A DNA stretch of 46,813 nt from a bacterium. GTDB taxonomy: Bacteria; CLD3; SB21. The position numbers and the translations under genes are program-made. Location: assembly GCA_013360215.1 (NCBI GenBank), contig JABWCP010000024.1, positions 1 to 46,813 of the forward strand. Reading direction: 5' to 3'. Below the pieces are notes generated by a model that worked only from the letters and a program-made list of their open reading frames with translations, was not told the origin of the DNA and made no database searches. Of the stretch, positions 16,896 to 25,354 are shown one piece after another (positions within the stretch are counted from its first letter, which is position 1; the number at the start of each line of letters is the position of its first letter).

Positions 16896-17732
16896 ATGTC
16901 GGTAACGAATAAACATGTGCGCCGACCCGCTGTAGCAGGGCTTTTTTACCCTGCCGATCCTGCCAAGCTGCGCGACGAAGTATCCGGTTTATTAGATAGT
17001 ACTACAACCCAATTTTCAGGCGGGCAACCGCGCGGACTTATCGTACCGCACGCCGGTTATCGTTATAGCGGTTACGTTGCGGCGGAATCGTTCGCGACTA
17101 TCCGCGGCATGTCGTACCATACGGTGATTATTCTCAGTCCCAGTCATCATGATTATTTCCATGGCATTTCTGTTATTCGGGAAAGTTATCGTACCCCTTT
17201 GGGAGATGTACCCGTCGCACTAGAAGCGGTGGATCGTATCTTAGATAGGTGTGCTCTCTGTAAAATAAATATACTCGGGCATCGCGACGAACACGGCATC
17301 GAAGTGGAATTACCTTTTTTGCAGGTTGTTTTAAAAAACGAGTTTTCGATCATACCGCTGGTATTCGGAACACAAGACAACGAAACCATTCAGGCTTTGA
17401 GCGAAGCATTAACTCCGTTTGCAGGCGATCCCGGCGTTTTATTGGTAGCCAGCAGCGATTTGTCGCATTTTTATAACGCCGTGGAGGCCGAAAAAAAGGA
17501 TTCTATTTTTTTAGAAAATGTCACCGCCATGGACGATGATGCATTGTACACCAGTATCAAAACCCGAAAAACAGAGGCCTGTGGTTACGGGCCGGTACTC
17601 GCAGTGATGCATGCTATGAAAAAAAGCGGCATTACCGATAGTCGCATTCTTATGTATAGGCATTCCGGTCATGTAAGCGGGGATTTGGAAGAAGTCGTAG
17701 GCTATGCCGCAGGGTTGTTTTATAAGCATTAA
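16896..17732 (+). CDS. MEMO1-family protein (AmmeMemoRadiSam system protein B)
   Basis: A 278-residue protein of the MEMO1 family. Conserved pieces are RPAVAGLFYPAD near the N-terminus, PHAGYRYSG (51-59, His52), SPSHHDYFHG (81-90), EHGIEVELPF and SSDLSHF. These His and acidic residues line the extradiol-dioxygenase-like metal site. The family often sits with an AMMECR1 protein and a radical SAM protein in a three-part system of unknown chemistry. Neither partner is seen here, so this is an orphan copy in this window. It is 15 bp downstream of the second NtrC-type regulator. Confidence 0.9.
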   Translation: MSVTNKHVRRPAVAGLFYPADPAKLRDEVSGLLDSTTTQFSGGQPRGLIVPHAGYRYSGYVAAESFATIRGMSYHTVIILSPSHHDYFHGISVIRESYRTPLGDVPVALEAVDRILDRCALCKINILGHRDEHGIEVELPFLQVVLKNEFSIIPLVFGTQDNETIQALSEALTPFAGDPGVLLVASSDLSHFYNAVEAEKKDSIFLENVTAMDDDALYTSIKTRKTEACGYGPVLAVMHAMKKSGITDSRILMYRHSGHVSGDLEEVVGYAAGLFYKH

Positions 17733-17804
17733 GGCTGATGATGGCGCGACAATCGCTAAGAATACAACGTAGGTTTATTTATAAAATAACGAGGAGTTAT
17801 TATC

Positions 17805-19517
17805 ATGATCCGTAGCCGTTTCTTCCATTTATTGGCTCTGTTTCTGCTGACGCAGTCTGCAGGATGGACACAACAAAAACTGAACACCGCAATCAGCGAT
17901 GTTACGGTATATACCGACCGTGCGGCAATCACGCGTAGCGGGGAAATTTATCTCAATCCGGGTGAGTATCAATTCGTCGTTTCGGATTTGCCCCATGCGC
18001 TGCAAGATCAGTCGTTGCGTGTCGGAGGCAGTGGTACGGCCATGGCGCGGATATCCGACATCAAAATCGAACTCGATTATATAGACACAATGCCTCAAAA
18101 TCGCCTCAAGGATCTGCAGGATCAGCTTGCATTGTTAATGCAAGACGAACGCGTGTTTAACGACCGCCTCGGATTGCTCGGTAAAGAAAAAGAATTGCTC
18201 GATCAGATCAAAAATAGCATCACGCAGAATAAAGAATCCAACAAACTCAGTTTTGACGATTGGTCCAAACTCTTTGGATTTTACGATGCCAATTACAACA
18301 AACTTAATGATGAAATTCGCACACTCGAGAAAAAGCGCGGTGATCTGACCGTACGTAAAAATGCGCTGCAAAATCAGATCAATCAATTATCCGGTTACGG
18401 CAAATTGGTAAAGAAAAAAGTTTTTTTGACGGTCAATGTGAGTAAACCGGGCATGATGAATTTTGCCGTTGATTACGTTATCGGTGGTGCAAAGTGGTAT
18501 CCGGTCTATGATGTGCGTGTATCGCCGGAGGACAAGTCCGTAGATATGACGTATTATGCGATGATCGCTCAGAGAACCGGCGAGGATTGGAGTAATGTAA
18601 ATCTGGCAATTTCTACAGCGCGGCCCAATGTTTCCGGCTCTATGCCGCAGCTTTCAGCATGGTATCTCAGTGTCTATCAACCCATCGGCATATTGGGTCG
18701 CGGGGGACGTTCAGGCGCAGGTATGGGTGCAATGAGTTCTGCCAAGATGGCTAAATCTGCGGAGGAAATTTCTGACATGAATGCTTCAGGCGGAGCCGGA
18801 GAGGTACCTGAAGAGGCAGAAGCGCCCATCTATGAAATGGAAACCGACGAAGCAGCCATCGAAACAAAAAGCACTTCGGTTGTTTTTAAAATCAAACGCA
18901 AGACCAATATCCCGTCGGACAATTACGATCACAAAGTCACCATTACCTCCGAATCCTTAAAATCTGATTTTGCGTATTCGTCTGTTCCCAAGCTTGCCGA
19001 ACTTGTATATCTGCGTGCAAGTATCGAAAATACGACGGAAGCGCCGTTTCTCGCCGGAAATGCCAATGTGTTTTTCGGAAGTAATTTCGTCGGTACAACG
19101 TACTTGAATACGGTTATTCCGACGGAAAAATTTGATGTTTCGCTGGGAATTGACGACGGGATTCGCATCAAACGCCAGCAGATTCGTGATTACAATGCCG
19201 AAAAAGGTGTTTTTAATAAATCGGTTAAAAAGACTTTCGAATATAAAATTACAATCGAGAGTTTCAAACGAACCGATGATACGATCCTTGTTGTGGATCA
19301 GTTTCCGCAGTCGCAGGACGAACGTATCAAAGTAGAGGCCGTTTTACCTGAATTTCCAAAAGAAAAATGGTCATCACCGCATCCTAATGGCGTTATTGAA
19401 AAAACAGGTGGCGGTTTAGTGCAATGGCGACTTCGGATCAAACCTAAAGAAAAAATCGAATTGCGTATCAAGTATGTCGTTGAGTATCCGCGTGATGTAA
19501 AGGTGGACGGTTTGTAG
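17805..19517 (+). CDS. MuiA-like protein with DUF4140 and DUF4139 domains
   Basis: Exported protein of 570 residues with a signal peptide (about 1-22, ending WTQQ). The N-terminal DUF4140 domain begins with AISDVTVYTDRAAITRSG; a coiled coil lies around 95-205 and the DUF4139 domain fills the rest. A low-complexity stretch rich in Gly, Met, Ala and Glu (about 295-350) interrupts DUF4139. The name comes from the mucoidy inhibitor MuiA, but the biochemical role of the family is unknown; an envelope function is likely. A GAGGAG ribosome binding site is 9 bases before the ATG. Confidence 0.85.
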   Translation: MIRSRFFHLLALFLLTQSAGWTQQKLNTAISDVTVYTDRAAITRSGEIYLNPGEYQFVVSDLPHALQDQSLRVGGSGTAMARISDIKIELDYIDTMPQNRLKDLQDQLALLMQDERVFNDRLGLLGKEKELLDQIKNSITQNKESNKLSFDDWSKLFGFYDANYNKLNDEIRTLEKKRGDLTVRKNALQNQINQLSGYGKLVKKKVFLTVNVSKPGMMNFAVDYVIGGAKWYPVYDVRVSPEDKSVDMTYYAMIAQRTGEDWSNVNLAISTARPNVSGSMPQLSAWYLSVYQPIGILGRGGRSGAGMGAMSSAKMAKSAEEISDMNASGGAGEVPEEAEAPIYEMETDEAAIETKSTSVVFKIKRKTNIPSDNYDHKVTITSESLKSDFAYSSVPKLAELVYLRASIENTTEAPFLAGNANVFFGSNFVGTTYLNTVIPTEKFDVSLGIDDGIRIKRQQIRDYNAEKGVFNKSVKKTFEYKITIESFKRTDDTILVVDQFPQSQDERIKVEAVLPEFPKEKWSSPHPNGVIEKTGGGLVQWRLRIKPKEKIELRIKYVVEYPRDVKVDGL

Positions 19518-19542
19518 AAAATCTCTTCATTACCAAGTTAAG

Positions 19543-19592
19543 CTTCATGATTTTGTGTACACTGCGTACATAAAGTCATGAAGTTTTTTTTT
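19543..19592 (+). terminator. Strong intrinsic terminator after the MuiA-like gene
   Basis: CTTCATGA (19543-19550) pairs with TCATGAAG (19576-19583). An inner TGTGTAC/GTACATA stem extends the hairpin, and nine T residues follow. Confidence 0.85.
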
Positions 19593-19688
19593 GTACTTTC
19601 CTGTCACAATTTGAAAAATCGTGGCCAGTTATTCATATTGATTATCGTTGGCTAAATTATTACAATACAAGAGTTTTGGAAGGAAAGT

Positions 19689-20078
19689 ATGTTTCGAACG
19701 CAAGGCCAATATTATTGGACGGATGCGCTTTATTTGGCGCGTTCCAAAGATCAGTTACGACCGGTGTGGCGTGAGGAAAAAAACACGTTGTATCAATGCG
19801 TCCACTGTGCCGCTTTCGTCCGATTTACTGAAGAACAAACCGGCCAATGGGTGCGTCTAAAACCGTATGAACAATTCCAGCGTCGTAAAGAATTTTTATC
19901 GTTTGTGCCCGACGCCAAACAGATGAAACTAATCCGTCAGGAAACGCGTGATCGGGCTCTTTTTCGGTGCCCTGTTTGTGCGTCTCATTGGTGGCTGGAA
20001 GGGGACGAATGGACGCACGCCGATGATGCGATCGTAGAATGGGCAGAAAACTCAGAATTTAGTAAAGGAACTACATGA
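19689..20078 (+). CDS. Small protein with two CxxC pairs, probably zinc-binding
   Basis: I do not recognise this 129-residue protein. Two CxxC pairs (Cys37 and Cys40 in CVHC; Cys94 and Cys97 in CPVC) are spaced like a split zinc ribbon. Aromatic and charged residues are abundant (YYW, WVRL, HWWLEGDEW) and there is no signal or membrane segment, so it is probably cytosolic. A GGAAGGAAAG ribosome binding site precedes ATG 19689. Its stop overlaps the moxR-type start (ATGA), so it is translationally coupled to that ATPase and may work with it. Confidence 0.7.
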   Translation: MFRTQGQYYWTDALYLARSKDQLRPVWREEKNTLYQCVHCAAFVRFTEEQTGQWVRLKPYEQFQRRKEFLSFVPDAKQMKLIRQETRDRALFRCPVCASHWWLEGDEWTHADDAIVEWAENSEFSKGTT

Positions 20079-21094
20079 CAGCGCCGCAAGTAAATTTTTC
20101 CGAACTGCAACAACTTACCGATACCGATGCGATTGCACGGTTGCGCCAGTCCCGAAGCGCGATCGAAGCCGAAGTAGCCAAAGCCATTGTAGGTCAGCGC
20201 GCTATCGTAGAGCAACTTACCATCACTTTGTTTGCGCGCGGACACTGTCTGCTCGTGGGTATTCCCGGTCTCGCCAAGACGTTGCTGATCAATACGATTG
20301 CACGGGCTTTGGATTTAAAATTCAACCGTATTCAGTTTACGCCCGATCTGATGCCGAGCGATATCGTGGGCACGGAAGTGATCGAAGAAAATATGACGAC
20401 CGGCAGTAAACAATTTCGTTTTGTTCGCGGCCCGATTTTTGCCAATATCGTTTTAGCGGACGAAATAAATCGCACGCCCCCCAAAACGCAGTCGGCCCTT
20501 TTGGAGGCGATGCAGGAACACAAAGTGACGGCTTCGGGGAATACATACCATCTGGAAGAACCATTTTTTGTGTTGGCGACACAAAATCCTATCGAACAGG
20601 AAGGCACATATCCTTTGCCGGAAGCCCAACTGGATCGTTTTATGTTTAATATTTGGGTAGATTATCCGAGCGCGGATGAAGAAGTGGCGATTGTCAAGAA
20701 TACCACCAGTTCGTATCACTACGCTCTGGAAAAAGTCTTGGATGCCGAGAGCATTCTTTTTTATCAGAATCTGATCCGTCGCGTGCCCGTAGCGGACAAT
20801 GTTGTTCGTTATGCCGTGGATTTGGTGTCGAAGACCCGCCCTAAAACACCGAATGCACCGAAGTTTATATCCGATTGGCTGAGCTGGGGGGCAGGCCCGC
20901 GCGCATCGCAGTACCTCATCCTAGGCGCCAAAACCCGTGCTGCGTTGGACGGGCGATTCACACCGGATATTGATGACGTACGTGCAGTCGTCAAGCCAGT
21001 ATTGCGGCATCGCCTGATTACTAACTTTACAGCGGAAGCGGACGGCGTCACGACGCTCGATATTATTGATAAACTTGTTGCGGAAACCACGTGA
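20075..21094 (+). CDS. MoxR-family AAA+ ATPase
   Basis: Cytosolic AAA+ chaperone-like ATPase of the MoxR group, 339 residues, complete. Walker A is GIPGLAKT (62-69), Walker B VLADEI (126-131), and the sensor segment ATQNPIEQEGTYPLPEAQLDRF follows. A C-terminal lid domain is present. MoxR proteins usually help mature or insert metal cofactors or activate partners with von Willebrand domains, and typically sit with DUF58 and VWA genes. Those are absent here; the neighbours are the CxxC protein upstream and a small protein plus the CCA enzyme downstream. Its client is therefore unknown. Confidence 0.93.
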   Translation: MTAPQVNFSELQQLTDTDAIARLRQSRSAIEAEVAKAIVGQRAIVEQLTITLFARGHCLLVGIPGLAKTLLINTIARALDLKFNRIQFTPDLMPSDIVGTEVIEENMTTGSKQFRFVRGPIFANIVLADEINRTPPKTQSALLEAMQEHKVTASGNTYHLEEPFFVLATQNPIEQEGTYPLPEAQLDRFMFNIWVDYPSADEEVAIVKNTTSSYHYALEKVLDAESILFYQNLIRRVPVADNVVRYAVDLVSKTRPKTPNAPKFISDWLSWGAGPRASQYLILGAKTRAALDGRFTPDIDDVRAVVKPVLRHRLITNFTAEADGVTTLDIIDKLVAETT

Positions 21095-21375
21095 TGAAAA
21101 CAGCCTTTCGCCAACATGTTGAGCAGACCGTCGCGGCACGCGGTATCTATTCCGAAAGAGAAAAGCGTCAGCTCATCGAACACGTCACGCAGATGCACGA
21201 TGCGTTATTGGCCGGTGAAAAAACCGATACCATCATGGAAAACGTCGAAGTATTTCTTGATCAGTTTGTGAATGCCTTTTCGACATTGGAACAAAAAACG
21301 GACGCACGGAATAAAAAAGTACAACGCCGCGAAAAGAAAAAATCGCAGTTGGATATTTTTAAAAACGAAAAATAA
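21094..21375 (+). CDS. Small helical charged protein of unknown function
   Basis: A 93-residue protein, almost all predicted helix, with a very basic end (KKVQRREKKKSQ). No family is recognised. The ATG at 21094 shares its first base with the moxR-type TGA stop; a GTG at 21091 is also possible. The stop lies directly against the GTG start of the CCA enzyme gene, so it is embedded in a coupled chain. The basic tail could bind nucleic acid, but that is a guess. Confidence 0.55.
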   Translation: MKTAFRQHVEQTVAARGIYSEREKRQLIEHVTQMHDALLAGEKTDTIMENVEVFLDQFVNAFSTLEQKTDARNKKVQRREKKKSQLDIFKNEK

Positions 21376-22785
21376 GTGGAAGAACTCATAAAAAAAATAG
21401 GTGCCGTTGCGGATGCCGAACAAATAGAAGCCTTTGTAGTAGGCGGCTATGTTCGTGACCGGATACTGGGCCGTAATGTTACGGATTTTGACGTCATGGT
21501 CATCGGGGACGGTGTTCGTTTTGCCGAACACGTAGCCAAAGCGTTTCGACTGCAAACATTGGTCGTGTATGAAAATTTTGGCACGGCGATGTTGCCGATG
21601 GGCGAAAAATACGATCATTTGAAGGTCGAATTTGTCGGTGCGCGTAAAGAAAGTTACCGTCATGATTCGCGCAAACCGCTCGTCGAAGTGGGCGATTTGC
21701 AATCGGATTTGTCACGGCGCGATTTTACGATCAACGCATTGGCCATGCGTATCAATGCGCAAGATTATGGCGTCATCTTGGATCTTTTTAACGGTCGTGC
21801 GGATTTGGATAAAAAAATCCTGCGTACGCCGCTTGATCCGGATGAGACTTTTTCCGACGACCCGCTGCGCATGATGCGTGCGGTGCGGTTTGCATCGCAA
21901 CTGCAGTTTACCATAGATCCGATAACGTATGACGGGATTTGCAGGAATGCTCAGCGTATCGCAATCGTCAGTCAAGAGCGGATCACCGATGAGTTTCTCA
22001 AAATACTCGGCAGCCCTAAACCGTCGGTGGGATTGTATCTGCTGGAATCAACGGGTTTATTGGCGATTATTTTTCCGGAATTGACATGGCTTTCCGGTGT
22101 GGAGCAGCAACAAGGGTATCTTCATAAAGATGTTTTCAAACATACGCTCAAAGTTGTTGATAATATTGCCGAAATGACAAATGACTTACGGTTGCGATTT
22201 GCCGCGTTGGTGCATGATATTGGCAAGCCGCGTACCAAGCGGTTTGTCGAAGGTATCGGATGGACGTTTCACGGCCATGAAGACGTGGGTTCACGCATGG
22301 CGCGGGGTATCGGAAAAAAGCTCAAGCTACCCAACGATTTTTGGTTGTACGTTTCTAAGTTAGTCAAACTCCACATGCGTCCTATTCAGCTTGTGGATGA
22401 AGGCGTTACGGATAGTGCGATTCGGCGGTTGCTTTTTGACAGCGGCGCCGACTTTGACGATTTGTTGACGTTATGTCGTGCAGATATCACATCCGGGAAT
22501 AAAGAACGTGCCAAACGTCACTTGGAAAATTTTCAGCGCGTATTAGATCGGGCGCGCGATGTGGAAGAAAAGGATCGCCTGAGGGCATTCCAGCCGCCGA
22601 TTCGCGGGGATGAGATCATGCAGATGTTCGGTTTGCCACCGGGACCGACAGTGGGTGCTTTGAAAAAAATAATAGAAGAAGCGATACTCGAAGGTATTAT
22701 ACCTAACGAATATCAAGCGGCGTACGATCACCTTATGGCGCACAAAGATGAGGTGCTTCAATCAGCAGAAAATATGCAGCCGTAA
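21376..22785 (+). CDS. cca: tRNA nucleotidyltransferase (CCA-adding) with HD domain
   Basis: Class II CCA-adding enzyme or closely related poly(A) polymerase-like nucleotidyltransferase, 469 residues. The catalytic head has GGYVRD (23-28) and the metal-binding DFDV (37-40). RRDFTINALA, the RNA-binding region DPLRMMRAVRFASQL, and a C-terminal HD domain with HDIGKPRTKRF and FHGHE follow. It adds CCA to tRNA 3' ends; both tRNA genes in this window lack an encoded CCA, which fits. A split into separate CC- and A-adding enzymes cannot be excluded. The start is GTG, immediately after the upstream stop, with no clear ribosome binding site. Confidence 0.88.
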   Translation: MEELIKKIGAVADAEQIEAFVVGGYVRDRILGRNVTDFDVMVIGDGVRFAEHVAKAFRLQTLVVYENFGTAMLPMGEKYDHLKVEFVGARKESYRHDSRKPLVEVGDLQSDLSRRDFTINALAMRINAQDYGVILDLFNGRADLDKKILRTPLDPDETFSDDPLRMMRAVRFASQLQFTIDPITYDGICRNAQRIAIVSQERITDEFLKILGSPKPSVGLYLLESTGLLAIIFPELTWLSGVEQQQGYLHKDVFKHTLKVVDNIAEMTNDLRLRFAALVHDIGKPRTKRFVEGIGWTFHGHEDVGSRMARGIGKKLKLPNDFWLYVSKLVKLHMRPIQLVDEGVTDSAIRRLLFDSGADFDDLLTLCRADITSGNKERAKRHLENFQRVLDRARDVEEKDRLRAFQPPIRGDEIMQMFGLPPGPTVGALKKIIEEAILEGIIPNEYQAAYDHLMAHKDEVLQSAENMQP

Positions 22786-22787
22786 GT

Positions 22788-23291
22788 ATGCGATCGTTAT
22801 ACGCTAAGGTTCTTATTCTCGGTTATGGTTTTTGGTTTTGGGCTTGCGGTTCATCCCAACCGGTTCCGGCCGATGCGCCATTCCTTCACGGACTGGAGGT
22901 TGCCCGATGGGCGGAAACGGCGCCAGTTATTCGTGAACGTGTGCATTCTGTAGCAGGATGGCAGTGGGTGACGGTGCTTCGTGATCAAAATGGACGTGAA
23001 ACGACCATCGTTGTCCGACATGATGATGAGGAGTATCATCTGGAGTTGGATTTGAACGGACGGATGCAGAGCATAAGCCGTATTTATCCGATAGCCCAGC
23101 TTGACAGTGCGGTTTCGCAACTGGAGCGGATGTACCGTGAGCCTGACAAGGTAATGCAGCGTCCGACGTATCAGATGCGGCGATGGGAAGTGTATCCGGA
23201 AGGCTACGGCGTATGGATCGAAATGATGATAACCAAAGAGTTTTTTTCAATACAAGCGGTATATAAAAATGGATCTCAAAAAAACGGATAA
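22788..23291 (+). CDS. Probable lipoprotein of unknown function
   Basis: A 167-residue protein with a hydrophobic leader ending FWACGSS. The Cys at about position 20 suggests lipid attachment, though the residues before it are only a loose lipobox. The mature part is beta-rich with several charged strands (TTIVVRHDDEEYHLELDLNG) and no family I recognise. The start is 2 bp after the CCA enzyme stop, and the end overlaps the CheW gene by 23 bp, so it belongs to the same coupled chain. Confidence 0.55.
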   Translation: MRSLYAKVLILGYGFWFWACGSSQPVPADAPFLHGLEVARWAETAPVIRERVHSVAGWQWVTVLRDQNGRETTIVVRHDDEEYHLELDLNGRMQSISRIYPIAQLDSAVSQLERMYREPDKVMQRPTYQMRRWEVYPEGYGVWIEMMITKEFFSIQAVYKNGSQKNG

Positions 23292-23784
23292 TGCCGAACT
23301 CAAATTACGCAGTCTCGGAAATACCGAAGAAATTGCGATTGATGAGGAAGCGATCCAGTATGTGGTCGTTACATGCGGAAAAACGCATTTTGCATTTGAG
23401 GGTATTTACGTGAAGGAAATTTTACCGCAAACAGACATTACGTTTGTTCCCGGATTGCCCAATTTTTTTTCCGGTATGATCCATGTGCGGGGAAATCTGG
23501 AATGTGTTGCGGATCTAGGCCAATTGATCGGCCTTCAGCCGACAAAAACCGATAAACTGAATCGTGTTCTGATTGTACGTTATGAAGAGATTTCATCCGG
23601 TATTTTGACAGAATATGTTTTGGACTTGATAGACGTGCCGAAAAGCAAAATTCGATCCGATATCAAGCATACCGATGCCGGGCGATCCGATTATTTTATC
23701 GGCGAATTTGAGTGGAATAACCAGATCGTCGTGATACTCGATATTGTCCGGTTGATGCGAAAAATAAACGGTGAGGAGATATGA
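23269..23784 (+). CDS. CheW-like chemotaxis adaptor
   Basis: Chemotaxis coupling protein of the CheW family, 171 residues with an N-terminal extension of about 25. The strand pattern QYVVVTCGKTHFAFEG, VKEILP, VPGLPNFFSGMIHVRGN and the end segment IVVILDIVRLM match CheW. These adaptors link MCP receptors to the CheA kinase in polar arrays. It starts inside the preceding gene and overlaps the following CheW-like gene by 4 bp (ATGA). CheA itself is not in this window. Confidence 0.88.
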   Translation: MDLKKTDNAELKLRSLGNTEEIAIDEEAIQYVVVTCGKTHFAFEGIYVKEILPQTDITFVPGLPNFFSGMIHVRGNLECVADLGQLIGLQPTKTDKLNRVLIVRYEEISSGILTEYVLDLIDVPKSKIRSDIKHTDAGRSDYFIGEFEWNNQIVVILDIVRLMRKINGEEI

Positions 23785-24200
23785 AAGCCGGTCAACACGC
23801 CAACACTATGGATGTATTGGTTTTCGAGATCGGTACGACGCTGTACGGTATTCCGATCGGGCAAATTGATATGCTTGATTTTGTAAAATCGGAATCGCAG
23901 ATACCGGCTGGAAATCAAATTCGTCATTTGTTGGGGTTTGTGTCCGACAGGAATCCGATTTCGCAACGGTCGGTAAAAATAAAAAACCCGCAGCCATTGC
24001 GATTTATCGTCGAAGGTATTTACGGAGTTTTTACATTGGATGTGCGTCGTATCGCCGATTTACCCAAAACGATCGGGCATCAGGTGGAGCGATCCCCGGT
24101 TTCATCGGCCTATATATCGCCCAAAGAGCAATGGGACGGCCGGTTAGTTTTATTGCTTGATCTGCAAAAAAAACATATTACGGAACGTTATGCTGCATAG
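23781..24200 (+). CDS. Divergent CheW-like protein
   Basis: A 139-residue relative of CheW. The start (DVLVFEIGTTLYGIPIGQIDML) and the end (DGRLVLLLDLQKK) follow the CheW pattern. The middle, where CheW has the GxIxxRG turn used to contact receptors, is altered (LLGFVSDRNPISQRS). It may have lost receptor contact or act as a competing adaptor. The ATGA overlap with the preceding CheW gene and an 11-bp overlap with the next MCP imply co-translation. It could be a specialised adaptor rather than a decaying copy, since the frame is intact. Confidence 0.7.
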   Translation: MKAGQHANTMDVLVFEIGTTLYGIPIGQIDMLDFVKSESQIPAGNQIRHLLGFVSDRNPISQRSVKIKNPQPLRFIVEGIYGVFTLDVRRIADLPKTIGHQVERSPVSSAYISPKEQWDGRLVLLLDLQKKHITERYAA

Positions 24201-25344
24201 GTATAGTGTACTTACAAAATTATTTTTGACCTTGATCGGCATGTTGAGTGTGTTGCTTACGGCCGGATTTGTCGTAGTGAGCAGCGGCATGGCTTTGGGC
24301 TGGGCGCTGCTGTGGTGTGTGATGGCGTTTGCCTTGGCCGCGATCATCGGATATTTGTTGATCAGACGTATCACTGAACCGCTCTATTTAATGATCGGCA
24401 CGTTGGACTCACGTTCTGATTTTCTGTCGTTATCCATACCCCAGGTCGAACAACGTCGCGATGAATGGGGAGAATTGTATCAACATTTGCATGCGCGTCT
24501 GATGTTGTGGAAAAACCTCCGAACGAATATGGATGAACGGCTGCATGTCATGGCTAAACCCCTGACGGACGGTGATCATGCGATCCGGATGCAGCATGAC
24601 GCGATGGCGGAAGTGCAACACGCGTTGGCGGAACAAATAACCCGCCATGAAACCAATCTGCGGTCATCCGTATCTGCAGCAAAAACGTACCAAGAATTAC
24701 GTATCAAACTTTCGGACATGGCCGAAGCGCAGAAAAAGATCATGCGTCAAGCCCACACGGTGTATCAGCAATTATTTTCCTCGCGCGAACAGCAAAGTAG
24801 TCGTATAGAACGCCTTGGTCAGCTGATCAAAAAATTTGATGATGTCAGCGACGTGGTGCGCCGCGTTCATTTTATCAATGATCAAACCAAACTTATCGCA
24901 TTTAATGCGGCCATCGAGGCATCTTCTAACGGTGAACACGGGCGGCGTTTTGCCATAATAGCATCCGATATTCGTAATCTCTCTCAGACCATCGATGACT
25001 CGAATATAGACATGAAAAATATTTTGAGTGATTTGCAAACGGCATTATCCTCGTTGATCGAATCGGCACGGACGGATTCACAACGCGTCATGGAATCGGT
25101 CCAAACGCTGAATGAAGCCGTGACATGGATGGAACGTAATCAAAACGAGATGAACGATGCTCTCGAGACGGCTGCAACGATTTCTAAGATGTTCTCCGAT
25201 AATCATGCGGCGGTTATGGCACATACGGAAAATATCAAACGCATTCAGCATTCTATCCAGACCACAAACGCTGTATTTAATTCTTTAAAAAATCATATAC
25301 ACGATCTCAAGGCCGGTTATCAATCCATCGGATCCTTAAGCTGA
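24190..25344 (+). CDS. Methyl-accepting-type protein without a sensor domain
   Basis: A 384-residue MCP-like protein. Two membrane helices (about 8-27 and 32-52) are separated by only a few residues, so there is no periplasmic sensor. A coiled-coil cytoplasmic region carries the MCP hairpin tip, QTKLIAFNAAIEASSNGEHG, and RRFAIIASDIRNLS follows. The signalling tip is well kept, so it should couple to CheW and CheA. It may sense the membrane state or act as an array scaffold. ATG 24190 lies 11 bp inside the CheW-like gene; the frame is open further upstream but only inside that gene. Confidence 0.82.
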   Translation: MLHRYSVLTKLFLTLIGMLSVLLTAGFVVVSSGMALGWALLWCVMAFALAAIIGYLLIRRITEPLYLMIGTLDSRSDFLSLSIPQVEQRRDEWGELYQHLHARLMLWKNLRTNMDERLHVMAKPLTDGDHAIRMQHDAMAEVQHALAEQITRHETNLRSSVSAAKTYQELRIKLSDMAEAQKKIMRQAHTVYQQLFSSREQQSSRIERLGQLIKKFDDVSDVVRRVHFINDQTKLIAFNAAIEASSNGEHGRRFAIIASDIRNLSQTIDDSNIDMKNILSDLQTALSSLIESARTDSQRVMESVQTLNEAVTWMERNQNEMNDALETAATISKMFSDNHAAVMAHTENIKRIQHSIQTTNAVFNSLKNHIHDLKAGYQSIGSLS

Positions 25345-25354
25345 CGGAGCTTGT

